Assembly: GCF_002095575.1 (NCBI RefSeq)
Contig: NZ_MLJJ01000028.1
Span: 1 to 50,834, forward strand
DNA from: Pantoea septica
GTDB lineage: Bacteria; Pseudomonadota; Gammaproteobacteria; Enterobacterales; Enterobacteriaceae
Direction: 5' to 3'
Length of the DNA: 50,834 nt
In this document: positions 1 through 9,600 of the stretch, piece after piece
How positions within the stretch are numbered: the stretch's first letter is position 1
Layout: each line of letters begins with the position of its first letter
Notes under the pieces: generated by a model
What the model was told of the DNA's origin: nothing
Database searches by the model: none
What the model saw: only the letters and a program-made list of their open reading frames with translations
Translations under genes and position numbers: made by a program

Positions 1-171
1 GTTAAGCGGGTAAAAACGGCGCTTACCCCGTTCAGATATAGGTTAACAGCCAAAGCGCCGGGTTTGTTACTGCGCGGCCAGCGCCGGGAAAGTTAAATAT
101 TACCTATTTTCAATAACCTGCCATTAACAATACGATGGGTACTTTTTCTGCACGCGCCCAAAGTTGCCAGA
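1..171. other. Region downstream of grcA, no gene seen
   Basis: Lies 3' of the leftward grcA gene at the window edge. It is moderately AT-rich. I see no convincing reading frame and no clear hairpin followed by a T-run on either strand. Confidence 0.5.
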
Positions 172-555
172 TTACAGGCTTTCGGTAAACGTACGGGTAA
201 TCACGTCACGCTGCTGTTCCGGCGTAAGCGCATTGAAGCGCACCGCATAGCCTGAAACGCGAATGGTCAGCTGCGGATATTTCTCCGGATGTTTAACCGC
301 ATCTTCCAGCGTTTCACGGCGCAGCACGTTAACATTCAGGTGCTGACCGCCTTCAATGCGTACCTGCGGTTTCATTTCCAGCGGCACTTCGCGCCAGGCG
401 AATTCGCCCAGTTCGCTCACGGCGACAACCTGATCTTCTTCATAACCCGCTTTCGCGCACAGGCAGCGCGCTTCCGCTTTTTCGTCGTCGATCAGCCAGA
501 AAGAGTTCATTAAATCAGGGTTGTTGGTTTGAGTAATTTGAATGCCAGTGATCAT
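172..555 (-). CDS. grcA: Autonomous glycyl radical cofactor GrcA (YfiD)
   Basis: A 127-residue protein matching the C-terminal glycyl-radical domain of pyruvate formate-lyase. In E. coli it replaces the PflB C-terminus after oxidative cleavage, restoring anaerobic pyruvate cleavage to acetyl-CoA and formate in the cytoplasm. The glycine-loop motif RVSGYAVRF lies near the C-terminus (about residues 99-107), and the length is the family norm. The start ATG at 555 is preceded by a GGAGAAC Shine-Dalgarno. Two FNR-like dyads lie upstream with the spacing known for E. coli yfiD. It is divergent from ung, as its anaerobic control would require. Confidence 0.97.
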   Translation of the reverse strand: MITGIQITQTNNPDLMNSFWLIDDEKAEARCLCAKAGYEEDQVVAVSELGEFAWREVPLEMKPQVRIEGGQHLNVNVLRRETLEDAVKHPEKYPQLTIRVSGYAVRFNALTPEQQRDVITRTFTESL

Positions 556-620
556 AACTAGTTCTCCAGAACATGGCGCTATCCTGCTCGGCGCGGTGAG
601 TAAATCAAATTATCGCCCTG

Positions 621-626
621 ATATAA
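621..626 (-). promoter_or_regulatory. Candidate grcA -10 element
   Basis: TTATAT on the minus strand. A start site about 7 nt downstream (near 614) would put the centres of the two FNR-like dyads near -40.5 and -92.5, the class II arrangement described for E. coli yfiD. This is inferred from spacing only. Confidence 0.35.
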
Positions 627-647
627 CACTCGCTTCTTGCAGAGGTT

Positions 648-661
648 TTGACCTCGGTCAA
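648..661. promoter_or_regulatory. FNR-like dyad, promoter-proximal
   Basis: TTGACCTCGGTCAA is a perfect inverted repeat with the architecture of an FNR site (TTGAT-N4-ATCAA) and one symmetrical change per arm. It lies 93 bp upstream of the grcA start codon. FNR activation of grcA/yfiD is established in E. coli. Confidence 0.5.
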
Positions 662-699
662 TTTACACAGCCACGCTTTTCACTGCTAATTTCAATTAA

Positions 700-713
700 T
701 TGATTCAGATAAA
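700..713. promoter_or_regulatory. FNR-like dyad, promoter-distal
   Basis: TTGATTCAGATAAA matches TTGAT-N4-ATCAA at 9 of 10 informative positions. Its centre is 52 bp from the proximal dyad, close to the 53-bp spacing of the two E. coli yfiD FNR sites. Confidence 0.45.
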
Positions 714-814
714 TTTTTCCCTAAAAAATATTTTGTAAATTTCAAATATTTTTTATCTTCAACCTGATGCGGCGAACCGTTAAGCTACGGCATCGATCTA
801 TAAGGGAGCAGACC

Positions 815-1498
815 ATGACGGACAAACTGACCTGGCACGACGTGCTGGCCGAAGAGAAAGAGAAGCCCTACTTTACCGAAACGCTGAAACTGGTGGCGAA
901 CGAACGGGCGGCTGGCGTGACGGTTTATCCGCCGCAGAAAGATGTCTTCAATGCGTTTCGCCTTACCGAGCTGGGCGACGTCAAGGTGGTGATTCTCGGT
1001 CAGGATCCCTATCACGGCCCGAATCAGGCGCACGGCCTGGCCTTCTCGGTGCTGCCCGGCGTGCCGGTGCCGCCCTCTTTACAGAATATGTATAAAGAGC
1101 TGGAGCAGGAATTTCCCGACTTTAAGCGCCCACAGCACGGCTTCCTCGAAAGCTGGGCGAAACAGGGCGTGATGCTGCTGAATACGGTGTTGACCGTGGA
1201 AGCGGGCAAAGCGCATTCCCATGCGCGCTTCGGCTGGGAAACCTTTACCGATAACGTTATTGCCGCGATTAACGAACATCGCGAAGGCGTGGTGTTTTTA
1301 CTCTGGGGATCGCACGCGCAGAAGAAAGGCAGCATTATCAACCGGCAGCGCCACCATGTGTTACAGGCGCCCCATCCGTCGCCGCTTTCCGCCCATCGCG
1401 GCTACTTTGGCTGCGGCCATTTCGCGCAGGCCAACGACCTGCTGACGCAGGCGGGCGAGCAGCCCATCGACTGGATGCCGCAGCTGCCCGTCAGCTGA
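815..1498 (+). CDS. ung: Uracil-DNA glycosylase
   Basis: A family 1 UDG of 227 aa that removes uracil from DNA to start base excision repair. The catalytic water-activating motif [13 protein letters not shown] lies at about residues 62-74, and the C-terminal [10 protein letters not shown] loop carries the catalytic His and minor-groove contacts. Both are intact. The reading frame is open from 767, but the ATG at 815 has an AAGGGA Shine-Dalgarno and gives the canonical [15 protein letters not shown] N-terminus, so I start there. It is followed by a terminator shared with the converging grpE. Confidence 0.97.
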   Translation: MTDKLTWHDVLAEEKEKPYFTETLKLVANERAAGVTVYPPQKDVFNAFRLTELGDVKVVILGQDPYHGPNQAHGLAFSVLPGVPVPPSLQNMYKELEQEFPDFKRPQHGFLESWAKQGVMLLNTVLTVEAGKAHSHARFGWETFTDNVIAAINEHREGVVFLLWGSHAQKKGSIINRQRHHVLQAPHPSPLSAHRGYFGCGHFAQANDLLTQAGEQPIDWMPQLPVS

Positions 1499-1511
1499 GC
1501 CGCAAATAAAA

Positions 1512-1535
1512 ACGGCCGCATCACCGTGCGGCCGT
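1512..1535. terminator. Bidirectional terminator between ung and grpE
   Basis: Perfect 9-bp stem ACGGCCGCA/TGCGGCCGT with a 6-nt loop in the gap between two converging genes. An A-run precedes it, which gives a T-run on the minus strand, so termination is best supported for grpE. Confidence 0.7.
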
Positions 1536-1553
1536 CTGACGTGCGTTGACTGC

Positions 1554-2135
1554 TTAGCTTTTCGCTTTCGCGACCGCAACCATCGCCGGACGCAGCAGGC
1601 GACCGTTCAGGGTATAGCCGCGCTGCATCACCATCATCACATGGTTAGGCGCTACGTCGTCTGACTCCATCATTGACATCGCCTGATGGATTTCCGGGTT
1701 GAACGGCACGTTGGTGTCGCCGACCACTTCAACGCCGAATTTGCGCACGGCGCCCAGCAGCGATTTCAGGGTCAGTTCGATCCCTTCAATCATCGATGCC
1801 AGCCCCGGGTTCTCTTTGTCTGCGACTTCCAGCGCGCGCTCCAGGCTGTCGATAACCGGCAGCAGCTCGTTGGCGAATTTTTCCAGCGCGAATTTGTGCG
1901 CTTTCTCAACGTCAATTTCGGTGCGACGGCGGATATTTTCCACTTCCGCCTGCGCGCGCAGCTGAGCGTCGCGTACGCCGGTCTGCAACTGCGCCAGTTC
2001 AGCTTCCAGCTGCGCAATACGCTCATCACGCGGATCCACCTCTACTGCCGTCTCCGCTTCCTGAGGTTGCTGCTGATCCTGTTGAATTTCGTCTGAGACT
2101 TGCTCGTTTGGGGTGTTCTGTTCTTTACTACTCAT
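1554..2135 (-). CDS. grpE: Nucleotide exchange factor GrpE
   Basis: A 193-aa cochaperone that releases ADP from DnaK in the DnaK-DnaJ-GrpE cycle. An acidic, Gln-rich N-terminus is followed by a long coiled coil (about residues 40-95). The beta-domain ends with the GrpE signature ([10 protein letters not shown] through [20 protein letters not shown]). The ATG at 2135 (MSSKEQ) has a GGAGA Shine-Dalgarno, while an in-frame ATG at 2162 lacks one. It is transcribed from a heat-shock promoter between it and the divergent nadK. Confidence 0.97.
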   Translation of the reverse strand: MSSKEQNTPNEQVSDEIQQDQQQPQEAETAVEVDPRDERIAQLEAELAQLQTGVRDAQLRAQAEVENIRRRTEIDVEKAHKFALEKFANELLPVIDSLERALEVADKENPGLASMIEGIELTLKSLLGAVRKFGVEVVGDTNVPFNPEIHQAMSMMESDDVAPNHVMMVMQRGYTLNGRLLRPAMVAVAKAKS

Positions 2136-2175
2136 GAATTTCTCCGCGTTTTGCACATTCATCTCGCCAGTCCGC

Positions 2176-2206
2176 TTATTATGGGGATCGGTTTGACGGT
2201 TTCAAG
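2176..2206 (-). promoter_or_regulatory. Sigma-32 heat-shock promoter of grpE
   Basis: On the minus strand CTTGAAA (2206-2200) is followed 13 nt later by CCCCATAATA (2186-2177). These match the sigma-32 -35 and -10 elements and are almost identical to the E. coli grpE promoter. Confidence 0.8.
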
Positions 2207-2258
2207 GGAACCCATCACATTGCCTTGCCGTTTTGGCTTATGAGGAAAGACCCACCAA

Positions 2259-3137
2259 ATGAACAAACACTTTAACTGCATTGGTATTGTAGGCCATCCG
2301 CGTCACCCTACCGCTCTCACCACGCATGAGATGCTGTGGCGCTGGCTGACGTCCAAAGGTTATCAAGTGATTATTGAGAAGCAGATCGCGCAGGAGCTCA
2401 ACCTTCAGGATGCCCAGACCGGCACGCTGGCGGAGATTGGACAGCAGGCGGACCTCGCCGTGGTGGTCGGCGGCGACGGCAATATGCTCGGCGCGGCGCG
2501 CGTGCTGGCGCGCTACGATATCAAAGTGATCGGCATTAACCGCGGCAACCTCGGGTTTCTCACCGACCTCGATCCCGATAACGCGCAGCAGCAGCTGGAC
2601 GAGGTGCTGCAGGGGAATTATTTCGTCGAAAGCCGCTTTCTGCTTGAAGCGCGCGTCTGCAAAGATGAGTGCTCGCCGCGGCTCGGCCTGGCGATCAACG
2701 AGGTGGTGCTGCATCCTGGCAAAGTGGCGCATATGATCGAGTTCGAGGTCTATATCGACGAGGTGTTCGCCTTCTCGCAGCGTTCTGACGGCCTGATCAT
2801 CTCTACGCCGACCGGCTCGACCGCCTACTCGCTATCGGCGGGCGGCCCGATTCTCACCCCTTCGCTCGACGCCATCGCGCTGGTGCCGATGTTCCCGCAT
2901 ACCCTCTCGGCGCGGCCGCTGGTGATCAACAGCAGCAGCACCATCCGGCTGCGCTTTTCGTCGCGTCGCAGCGATCTCGAAATCAGCTGCGACAGCCAGA
3001 TCGCCTTGCCGATTCAGGAAGGAGAAGATGTGCTGATCCGCCGCAGCGAGAACCACCTGAACCTGATCCACCCTAAAAACTACAGCTATTTCAATACGCT
3101 AAGCTCAAAACTAGGCTGGTCGAAAAAATTGTTCTAA
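2259..3137 (+). CDS. nadK: NAD kinase
   Basis: A 292-aa ATP-dependent NAD kinase that makes NADP+ in the cytoplasm. The diagnostic GGDGN motif ([14 protein letters not shown], about residues 70-83) and the [14 protein letters not shown] substrate-binding motif are intact, and the length equals that of the E. coli enzyme. The ATG follows a GAGGAAAG Shine-Dalgarno. It is divergent from grpE and upstream of recN, the standard enterobacterial order. Confidence 0.97.
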   Translation: MNKHFNCIGIVGHPRHPTALTTHEMLWRWLTSKGYQVIIEKQIAQELNLQDAQTGTLAEIGQQADLAVVVGGDGNMLGAARVLARYDIKVIGINRGNLGFLTDLDPDNAQQQLDEVLQGNYFVESRFLLEARVCKDECSPRLGLAINEVVLHPGKVAHMIEFEVYIDEVFAFSQRSDGLIISTPTGSTAYSLSAGGPILTPSLDAIALVPMFPHTLSARPLVINSSSTIRLRFSSRRSDLEISCDSQIALPIQEGEDVLIRRSENHLNLIHPKNYSYFNTLSSKLGWSKKLF

Positions 3138-3156
3138 TTTCAGCCCGCCCTCTTTA

Positions 3157-3172
3157 CTGGATAAAAAACCAG
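3157..3172. promoter_or_regulatory. LexA (SOS) box 1 of recN
   Basis: CTG-N10-CAG (CTGGATAAAAAACCAG) lies just upstream of and overlapping the likely recN promoter (-10 TATACT at 3175-3180). E. coli recN also carries multiple LexA boxes. Confidence 0.8.
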
Positions 3173-3196
3173 TTTATACTGTACGAAAAACCATAT

Positions 3197-3212
3197 CTGT
3201 TTTTCCATACAG
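3197..3212. promoter_or_regulatory. LexA (SOS) box 2 of recN
   Basis: A second CTG-N10-CAG (CTGTTTTTCCATACAG) falls downstream of the likely -10 and ends 8 bp before the recN ATG. Centre-to-centre distance to box 1 is 40 bp, so LexA could bind on both sides of the start site. Confidence 0.75.
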
Positions 3213-3220
3213 GTGATTCT

Positions 3221-4882
3221 ATGCTGGCACAGCTGACCATCAGTAATTTCGCTATCGTTCGTGAGCTCGACATTGATTTCCAACGCGGTATGACGGCGAT
3301 TACCGGTGAAACCGGCGCGGGTAAGTCTATTGCCATCGACGCCCTCGGTCTGTGCCTTGGCGGTCGCGCTGAAGCGGACATGGTGCGTCAGGGCGCCGCG
3401 CGCGCCGACCTCTGCGCCCGCTTTAACCTTAAGTCCTCGCCCTCTGCGCAGCGCTGGCTGGAAGAAAATCAGCTGGATGACGGCAACGAGTGTCTGCTGC
3501 GCCGCGTCATCAGCGCCGACGGCCGCTCACGCGGCTTTATCAACGGTACCGCAGTGCCGCTGTCGCAGCTGCGCGATTTGGGCCAGCTGCTGATTCAGAT
3601 CCACGGCCAGCATGCTCACCAGCTGCTGCTTAAAGCCGACCATCAGAAACACCTGCTTGACGCCTACGCCGGTCATGACGATCTGTTGCGCCAGATGCGC
3701 AGCGACTATCAGGCCTGGCATCAGAGCTGCCGCAATCTGGCGCAGCATCAGCAGCTGTCGCAGGAGCGCGAGGCGCGCCGTGAACTGCTGCAGTATCAGC
3801 TGAAAGAACTCAACGATTTCGCGCCGCAGGCGAACGAGTACGAGCAAATTGATGAGGAGTACAAGCGCCTCGCCAACAGCGGTCAGCTGCTCTCGACCAG
3901 CCAGCAGGCGCTGCAGCTGCTCGCCGACGGCGACGACAGCAACCTCAACAGCCTGCTCTACACCGCGCGTCAGATGGTGACCGAGGTCGTGACGCTGGAC
4001 GACAAGCTGAGCGGCGTGCTCAATATGCTGGAAGAAGCGGCGATTCAGCTCAGCGAGGCAAGCGACGAGCTGCGCCACTACGTTGACCGGCTCGATCTCG
4101 ATCCCAACCGTCTGTATGAGCTGGAACAGCGCATCTCGCGCTATATCGCGCTGGCGCGTAAGCACCATGTCGCGCCGGAAGGTCTGGCGGAGCTGCATCA
4201 GCAGCTGCTCACGGAAGCTGAGCTGCTTTCGCAGCAGGAGAGCGATCAGGAGAGCCTGCAAGAGTTAGTAAGCGAACACTATCAGGCCGCACTGCGCAGC
4301 GCTGAGCATCTGCATCAGCAGCGTCAGCAGTATGGCACCGAACTTGAGCAGCTGATTACGCAAAGTATGCACCAGCTCTCTATGCCGCACGGCCGTTTTA
4401 CTATTGCGCTGGCGTTCAATCCCGACCACCTCACGGCGGATGGCGCAACGCGTATCGACTTCCAGGTGGCCACCAACCCCGGCCAGCCTCTGCAGCCGCT
4501 GGGTAAAGTAGCGTCCGGCGGCGAACTGTCGCGTATTGCGCTGGCAATCCAGGTGATTACCGCGAAGAAGATGGAAACCCCGGCGATGATCTTCGACGAA
4601 GTGGACGTCGGCATCAGCGGCCCGACCGCGGCCGTCGTCGGACGCCTGCTGCGCCAGCTGGGCGAATCGACCCAGGTCATGTGCGTTACCCACCTGCCGC
4701 AGGTGGCGGGCTGCGGCCATCAGCACTTCTTTGTCAGCAAAGAGACCGACGGCGCGATGACCGAGACCCATATGCAGGCGCTCGACAAGCGCGCGCGCCT
4801 GCAGGAGCTGGCGCGTCTGCTGGGCGGCAGTGAGGTTACACGTAATACTCTCGCTAACGCGAAAGAACTTTTAGCGGCGTAA
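3221..4882 (+). CDS. recN: DNA repair protein RecN
   Basis: A 553-aa SMC-like ATPase for double-strand break repair, among the strongest SOS-induced genes in E. coli. Walker A GETGAGKS lies at about residues 29-36. Central coiled-coil arms (about 150-380) are followed by the ABC signature SGGELSR and Walker [13 protein letters not shown]. Length is typical. The two LexA boxes and a TATACT -10 sit immediately upstream of the ATG, supporting SOS control. Confidence 0.97.
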   Translation: MLAQLTISNFAIVRELDIDFQRGMTAITGETGAGKSIAIDALGLCLGGRAEADMVRQGAARADLCARFNLKSSPSAQRWLEENQLDDGNECLLRRVISADGRSRGFINGTAVPLSQLRDLGQLLIQIHGQHAHQLLLKADHQKHLLDAYAGHDDLLRQMRSDYQAWHQSCRNLAQHQQLSQEREARRELLQYQLKELNDFAPQANEYEQIDEEYKRLANSGQLLSTSQQALQLLADGDDSNLNSLLYTARQMVTEVVTLDDKLSGVLNMLEEAAIQLSEASDELRHYVDRLDLDPNRLYELEQRISRYIALARKHHVAPEGLAELHQQLLTEAELLSQQESDQESLQELVSEHYQAALRSAEHLHQQRQQYGTELEQLITQSMHQLSMPHGRFTIALAFNPDHLTADGATRIDFQVATNPGQPLQPLGKVASGGELSRIALAIQVITAKKMETPAMIFDEVDVGISGPTAAVVGRLLRQLGESTQVMCVTHLPQVAGCGHQHFFVSKETDGAMTETHMQALDKRARLQELARLLGGSEVTRNTLANAKELLAA

Positions 4883-5078
4883 CGGCCGCACTTTCTTCCC
4901 GCTGCGTGGTCATATGCTTGCTCTGTCGATGTAGAGGTTCCCAATAGCGAAAAGGTTTATTATCATCGGCTACTTATGTCGCCTGAATAATAAAGCCTGC
5001 CGCAGGCAGAGTTCAGAATTTGATGGCAAAAAAACAGCCTGAGAAAAAGGCGTTTGGCCCCAGAAAAGGAATGTAGAG

Positions 5079-5426
5079 ATGCGCTGTAAAACGCTGACTG
5101 CCGCGGCAGTGGTAATGTTGATGATGACCGCCGGATGCTCCACCCTTGAGCGCGTGGTTTACCGCCCAGATATCAACCAGGGCAACTACCTGGTCGCCAA
5201 CGATGTGGCGAAAATCCACAACGGCATGACCCAGCAGCAGGTCGCCTATACGCTCGGTACGCCGATGATGCGCGATCCATTTGGCAGCAACGTCTGGTAT
5301 TACGTGTTCCGTCAGGAGCCAGGCCATGAAAAGGTGAAGCAGCAGACGCTGACCCTGACCTTCGACAGCAACGGCATATTGACCAATATCGACAACAAGC
5401 CGAATCTGACTGCCTCGAAGGATTGA
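5079..5426 (+). CDS. bamE: Outer membrane assembly factor BamE (SmpA) lipoprotein
   Basis: A 115-aa lipoprotein of the BAM complex, which inserts beta-barrel proteins into the outer membrane. The signal peptide ends in lipobox MTAGC, with Cys20 as the lipidation site. The conserved SmpA/OmlA core ([11 protein letters not shown], then [21 protein letters not shown]) follows. The ATG is preceded by AAAGGAATG, a reasonable Shine-Dalgarno. It ends at a terminator shared with the converging rnfH. Confidence 0.97.
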   Translation: MRCKTLTAAAVVMLMMTAGCSTLERVVYRPDINQGNYLVANDVAKIHNGMTQQQVAYTLGTPMMRDPFGSNVWYYVFRQEPGHEKVKQQTLTLTFDSNGILTNIDNKPNLTASKD

Positions 5427-5442
5427 TCGAACACGCAACAAA

Positions 5443-5463
5443 AAAGGCGCCGCTGGCGCCTTT
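5443..5463. terminator. Bidirectional terminator between bamE and rnfH
   Basis: AAAGGCGCC/GGCGCCTTT stem with a 3-nt loop, preceded by an A-run and followed by a T-rich stretch, between two converging genes. Confidence 0.8.
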
Positions 5464-5494
5464 CGCTTTTCTGGCTGGCCAGTGCTGACCGATA

Positions 5495-5788
5495 TTACTT
5501 TTTCCCGCCGGCTGAACGCTCAGCACGTTGACGCCGCAGCTCTTTGGGATCGGCGATTAGCGGCCGATAGATCTCCACCCTGTCGCCTTCTTGCAGCGTA
5601 TCGCCCAGCTTAACCGGGCGGCTAAAGACGCCCACTTTGTTTTGGCTGAGGTCGATATCGCGGCGCAGCTCCAGCAGGCCGGATGCGACGATCGCCTGCT
5701 CGACGGTGCTTCCCTCTTCCAGCGTGACGACGCGCTGATACTGTTTCTCCGGCAGCGCGTAAACCACCTCAACGGAGATATCAGGCAC
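5495..5788 (-). CDS. rnfH: RnfH family Ub-fold protein (RatB)
   Basis: A 97-aa small ubiquitin-like-fold protein (UPF0125) found downstream of ratA across Enterobacterales; molecular role unsettled. The sequence begins [12 protein letters not shown] after the start and contains the family motif [26 protein letters not shown]. The start is GTG at 5788, because the frame has no ATG at the conserved N-terminus. This GTG overlaps the ratA stop codon by 8 nt, so the two are translationally coupled. The C-terminus is Lys/Arg-rich. Confidence 0.92.
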   Translation of the reverse strand: MPDISVEVVYALPEKQYQRVVTLEEGSTVEQAIVASGLLELRRDIDLSQNKVGVFSRPVKLGDTLQEGDRVEIYRPLIADPKELRRQRAERSAGGKK

Positions 5789-6215
5789 TGTAGACCTCTT
5801 TGGCGCGCTGAGTGAAGGCCTGCACCATGCTGTTGGCCAGCTCTTTAAAGATGCGGCCGAACGCCATTTCCACCAGCATATTGGTGAACTCAAAATCGAG
5901 GCTAAGCTCAACCTTGCAGGCGTCGTCGCCCAGCGAGATAAACTGCCACCCGCCGGTCAGCTTTCGGAACGGCCCGTCGACCAGCTGCATATGGATGCGC
6001 TGATTGTCGGTAAGCGTGTTGCGCGTAGTGAATGTCTTACTGATGCCCGCTTTTGAGACGTCTACCGAGGCCGTCATCTGATTTTCAGAGGATTCCAGCA
6101 CGCGACTGCCGGTACAGCCCGGCAAAAACTGTGGATAGGCATCCACGTCGTTGACCAGTTGGTACATTTGCTCAGCGCTGAAGGGCACCAGCGCTGAACG
6201 ACTAATCTGAGCCAT
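5781..6215 (-). CDS. ratA: RatA, START/COQ10-fold toxin-like protein
   Basis: A 144-aa member of the polyketide cyclase/START-like (COQ10) family. RatA of E. coli was described as an inhibitor of 70S ribosome association, while homologues bind ubiquinone or other lipids. Visible family landmarks are [17 protein letters not shown] near residues 19-35 and [16 protein letters not shown] near the C-terminus. It is first in the ratA-rnfH pair and divergent from smpB. Confidence 0.93.
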   Translation of the reverse strand: MAQISRSALVPFSAEQMYQLVNDVDAYPQFLPGCTGSRVLESSENQMTASVDVSKAGISKTFTTRNTLTDNQRIHMQLVDGPFRKLTGGWQFISLGDDACKVELSLDFEFTNMLVEMAFGRIFKELANSMVQAFTQRAKEVYSA

Positions 6216-6374
6216 AATGGTTCCTGTTCATCACAAAACCGCTGAATTGTAGCATTTCCAGCGATCAAACAAAAATTCCCCGCATTGAGAGGTGTGCTAG
6301 AATATCCCGTTTCCCGGTGCCCCGCTGGACAAGGGGTGCGATGGCCGCCTAAGTGATGTAAAATACGCCGCACT

Positions 6375-6857
6375 ATGACAAAGAAAAAAGTACATAAACC
6401 CGGTTCTGCCACTATTGCCCTTAACAAACGCGCCCGTCATGAATACTTCATTGAAGAGGAATTCGAAGCGGGATTGTCGCTACAAGGATGGGAAGTCAAA
6501 TCGCTCCGTGCGGGTAAAGCCAACATCAGCGACAGCTACATTCTGCTGCGCGATGGCGAAGCTTATCTGTTCGGCTCAACCTTCCAGCCGCTGGCCGTCG
6601 CTTCAACGCACGTTGTCTGCGATCCGACGCGCAACCGTAAGCTGCTGCTCAACCAGCGCGAACTCGACTCGCTCTATGGCCGCGTTAACCGCGAAGGCTA
6701 TACCGTCGTCGCGCTGTCGCTTTACTGGAAGAACGCCTGGTGCAAACTGAAGATTGGCGTGGCGCGCGGTAAGAAAGAGCATGACAAGCGCGACGACATC
6801 AAAGAGCGCGAGTGGAAGCTCGATAAAGCGCGCATCATGAAAAATCGCAACCGCTAA
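6375..6857 (+). CDS. smpB: SsrA-binding protein SmpB
   Basis: A 160-aa partner of tmRNA in trans-translation; it binds the tRNA-like domain and its tail enters the decoding centre. The family motifs [26 protein letters not shown] and the basic tail ending [10 protein letters not shown] are intact. It lies immediately upstream of ssrA, the usual arrangement. Confidence 0.98.
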   Translation: MTKKKVHKPGSATIALNKRARHEYFIEEEFEAGLSLQGWEVKSLRAGKANISDSYILLRDGEAYLFGSTFQPLAVASTHVVCDPTRNRKLLLNQRELDSLYGRVNREGYTVVALSLYWKNAWCKLKIGVARGKKEHDKRDDIKEREWKLDKARIMKNRNR

Positions 6858-6901
6858 TCACTGGATAGTTTTGAAGTTTTTTGCTAGAGTAGTTGGTTCC
6901 T

Positions 6902-7265
6902 GGGGCTGATTCTGGATTCGACGGGATTTGCGAAACCCAAGGTGCATGCCGAGGTGCGGTAGGCCTCGCTAAAAAACCGCAAAAAAATAGTCGCAAACGA
7001 CGAAAACTACGCACTAGCAGCTTAATAACCTGCTTAGAGCCCTCTCTCCCTAGCCTCCGCTCTTAGGACGGGGATCAAGAGAGGTCAAACCCAAAAGAGA
7101 TCGCGTGGATGCCTTGCCTGGGGTTGAAGCGTTAAATCTAATCAGGATAGTCTGTCAGTGGCGTGTCTGTCCGCAGCTGCCAGGCGAATGTAAAGACTGA
7201 CTAAGCATGTAGTACTGAGGATGTAGGAATTTCGGACGCGGGTTCAACTCCCGCCAGCTCCACCA
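6902..7265 (+). ncRNA. ssrA: tmRNA (SsrA)
   Basis: A 364-nt transfer-messenger RNA that rescues stalled ribosomes. The 5' end GGGGCTGATTCTGG pairs with the 3' acceptor end CCAGCTCCACCA to form the tRNA-like domain, and a T-arm sequence GGTTCAACTCCC is present. The resume codon GCA at 6993 starts the tag frame ANDENYALAA, which ends at tandem TAA TAA (7023). The sequence is near-identical to E. coli. Its 3' end is a known phage and island attachment site (CP4-57 in E. coli) and is used the same way here. Confidence 0.98.
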
Positions 7266-7270
7266 AAATT

Positions 7271-7350
7271 CTCCATCGGTGATTACCAGAGTCATCCGAT
7301 GAAGTCCTAAGAGCCCGCAAGGCGCAAGCCCTGCGGGCTTTTTTGTGCCT
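7271..7350 (+). repeat. Island boundary repeat 1 (att-like, native ssrA downstream sequence)
   Basis: The 80 bp after the tmRNA 3' end run from CTCCATCGGTGATTACC to TTTTTTGTGCCT. They recur at 12588-12667 with only two mismatches, and in degenerate form at about 28821-28903. This is the native ssrA downstream sequence, as in E. coli, and it contains the ssrA terminator. Confidence 0.85.
7312..7345 (+). terminator. Intrinsic terminator of ssrA
   Basis: AGCCCGCA/TGCGGGCT stem with a 12-nt loop followed by six T residues. The same hairpin is present in the other two boundary repeats. Confidence 0.9.
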
Positions 7351-7436
7351 TGAATTTGTCCCGCGAAGTCTGATGCCAACTAATTAAATCCGAACCTTTT
7401 AGGCACTCTGTCAGGCACTCATAAAGCTTTATTGTT

Positions 7437-7518
7437 TTGAGCGAAAGGCATAGAGTAGGAGGTCCCCGGCAGCCTGAAAGATGCCCCCTGTCATTTTGAT
7501 GATGCCTTGAGAGCGTAA
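7437..7518 (+). pseudogene. Remnant of phage-type protein C-terminus, copy 1
   Basis: Only the last ~25 codons survive (SLKDA..HFDDALRA-stop). They align with the ends of the longer remnants at 9023-9600 and 11063-11544. It precedes the first DUF3289/DUF943 pair. Confidence 0.55.
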
Positions 7519-7655
7519 TGCACACACTGTGCTCCCCTGCCAGGAATCGGTAAAAATTATGGGCAAGAGCTGTACAATGTTTACACTTCATCCCACCAGC
7601 GCGTATTATTCCCTGTAAAGATTTCAATGGACCGTTATACAAGGAATGTATCACG

Positions 7656-8504
7656 ATGGCCGCACTACAGTTTCCCTGCACCGTATTCAAAACTCAGAAA
7701 TGGATGGACGACTATGGCGCTAAAGGTATGCGTTGTGGAGATTTAACTGAATCACAGTTAAAAACACAGTTTCATCTACTGGATGTCTCCACCAGAGTCA
7801 ACCCTTACACATTGACGAAAATTACCCCGTTCAGCCAGCCGCAGTCGATGTTTCATGGCTCCCGTGGAGAAGGGGAAAAGATTTCCCGCCAGCAGTGCGC
7901 CAATATCTTGTTTGATGAATTCCGCGATTTATCGCGCCTGTTCTCGATTTATGGCCCTTACAAGCATCTGATCGAACAGATGATCACCCATATGCAGCAT
8001 GGCAACGGTTCAGCATTCAGTAGTACGCATCTGGACAGGGCGCTGAAGGAACATATTCTTAATGACAGGACAAAAAACAGTACGCTTTTACGAATAGAAG
8101 GAACGCTTAAAAAACACATAATATGGGAAGACAATAATTACCCGAAAAAAGATAAAGATGAATTAATGATCGCAATATCTCGTGGAAAACTCCCTAAATT
8201 TGACCGCTTTCAGGATAATTTCAACGGTATGGGAATCACCGTGCATGATACCTGGGCAACGAACATCACCATAAAATCGTTACAGGTTGATAATGACCGC
8301 TACCGGGCGGTTATACATTACAAAGTCCAGGATCACTTTGGCCTTGATGTTGATGATTTTTCAAAACTCAAATTCAACCAGTTCCGCTTTTTCCGCATCT
8401 GGTTTGTGCTACAGCGATATAACCCGTTTGGTTTCAAGCCATTCATGACCAATATGGAAGCAACCGTAGAAATCACTGGGGGGCGCAATGACAGCAAAAA
8501 ATAA
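7656..8504 (+). CDS. DUF3289 family protein, copy 1 (intact)
   Basis: A 282-aa protein that I recognise as DUF3289, a family of unknown function in Erwiniaceae and other enterobacteria. There is no signal peptide or membrane segment. Residues 1-125 (MAALQFPCT.. to ..LIEQMITHMQHGNG) are almost identical in all three long copies here. The middle (about 127-185) varies, and the C-terminal block (HDTWATNITIKSL, HYKVQDHFGLD, FRFFRIWFVLQRY) is conserved again. The Shine-Dalgarno is AAGGA. Its last 17 nt overlap the start of the DUF943 gene, implying coupled translation. It is AT-rich compared with the backbone. This is the only undamaged DUF3289 copy in the window. Confidence 0.85.
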   Translation: MAALQFPCTVFKTQKWMDDYGAKGMRCGDLTESQLKTQFHLLDVSTRVNPYTLTKITPFSQPQSMFHGSRGEGEKISRQQCANILFDEFRDLSRLFSIYGPYKHLIEQMITHMQHGNGSAFSSTHLDRALKEHILNDRTKNSTLLRIEGTLKKHIIWEDNNYPKKDKDELMIAISRGKLPKFDRFQDNFNGMGITVHDTWATNITIKSLQVDNDRYRAVIHYKVQDHFGLDVDDFSKLKFNQFRFFRIWFVLQRYNPFGFKPFMTNMEATVEITGGRNDSKK

Positions 8505-8955
8505 AAAAATCTTGATTCTGTTTTTGCTGGCTGTTTGTCTTTTACTGAGTTACTGGATTTGGCTGTGTTTACGTCCTGTAGATATTGTCGCGGTTCATCA
8601 GGAAAACAACTATAGCGATGTTTTAGTTAGAAGCTTTCCACCGACAGATAAGGGGAAAATAGCCTGGTGGCTAAAAAATAAGGATATGTTGAAAGAAAAA
8701 TATGATATTCCCAAACCATCATCTTCTGGATATTTTACTGTTGTTTTTTGGGATTTTGGCGATGGTTATAAAGAAGAAGGGAAATATGACAGGCTTTGTT
8801 TTAAGGATATGAAGCCACCAATAAATTGCATCGAAAAGGATGCTATTTTCTCTGTAGATAAAAGCCGGAATATGGGCATCATGTTCACCGTTTACGATGG
8901 TGATAATTATCGCTTAGACCAAAATGGTAATATTATAAAAGTCGCATCCTATTAG
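8488..8955 (+). CDS. DUF943 family membrane-anchored protein, copy 1
   Basis: A 155-aa protein with one N-terminal membrane segment (about residues 7-26) and a polar domain predicted to face the periplasm, recognised as DUF943 (enterobacterial putative membrane protein). Family landmarks seen here are LRPVDIVAVHQ, FPPTDKGKIAWWLKNKDM, FWDFGDGYKEEG and the Cys pair around LCFKDMKPPINCIEKD. The start overlaps the DUF3289 end by 17 nt. Function unknown; a membrane immunity role is possible but inferred only. Confidence 0.85.
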   Translation: MTAKNKKILILFLLAVCLLLSYWIWLCLRPVDIVAVHQENNYSDVLVRSFPPTDKGKIAWWLKNKDMLKEKYDIPKPSSSGYFTVVFWDFGDGYKEEGKYDRLCFKDMKPPINCIEKDAIFSVDKSRNMGIMFTVYDGDNYRLDQNGNIIKVASY

Positions 8956-9022
8956 GTTTGCCCCTCGCGTAGTGACTGCAATAAAATCATTCTCCTGCCC
9001 GGCTTGCACTAGCCATGCATAA

Positions 9023-9600
9023 GTAGCCAGGTATGCCAGAGGCTATCTCGACGAAATCAGAAAGCGCAGGCAACCAGGCGCTATAAACCGTAGCAAAAAG
9101 TATGACGGAGCTATAAAACTAATGTGCGAGGTATGGGCTAATGACATTATCGAACGTCATAAAAGTGAAGGACGCAGCAAACTAACAAAAACCGCTTTAT
9201 CCCGGCTCGTGGACGATAAATATCGCGCATTTATAGCCTCGTACCCAAAGGAAACACCTGAATTCCAGAAGCTACACCCACCGGGGAGAATTATTTTACC
9301 CGTTGGCGCAGAGTTAGCGCCAAACGGTTCGATCTACAACCGAGTTACGCCAGCGGCACCAGCGCAGGATATGACGTATGTCGGTCAGGTGCAGTTATAA
9401 GCAGCGGCCAGAATCCGATTACCGCCATGACCAGCAACGCTATCAGCAATTCATCCCGACAGGTTTCACAGCGTACAGAGGTACGGATCGACAATATAGA
9501 GATCCAGACGCAGGCCACCGATGCGAAAGGTATAGCGCAAGAGATCCCCGGAAGCCTGAAAGATGCCACATGGCATTTTGATGATGGATTATTAGCGTAA
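9023..9600 (+). pseudogene. Remnant of phage-type protein C-terminus, copy 2
   Basis: An open frame from 9023 reads GYLDEIRKRRQPG, then VWANDIIERHKSEG and LHPPGRIILPVGAELAP, ending at TAA 9398. A different frame continues with TEVRIDNIEIQTQATDAKGI and ends in WHFDDGLLA at 9598. The tail motif TQATDAxGIAxxI resembles C-termini of phage tail or lysozyme-like proteins. Comparison with copy 3 suggests one original protein whose 3' half survives with a stop and frameshift near 9397. There is no start of its own. Confidence 0.5.

Noticed and set aside
5591..5815. Plus-strand frame opposite rnfH
   Set aside because: Antisense to a conserved gene with overlapping start and stop to ratA; no independent support.
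9378..9581. 67-codon frame ending in PRKPERCHMAF
   Set aside because: Wrong frame of the phage-type remnant; the frame giving TEVRIDNIEIQTQATDAKG is the family-like one.
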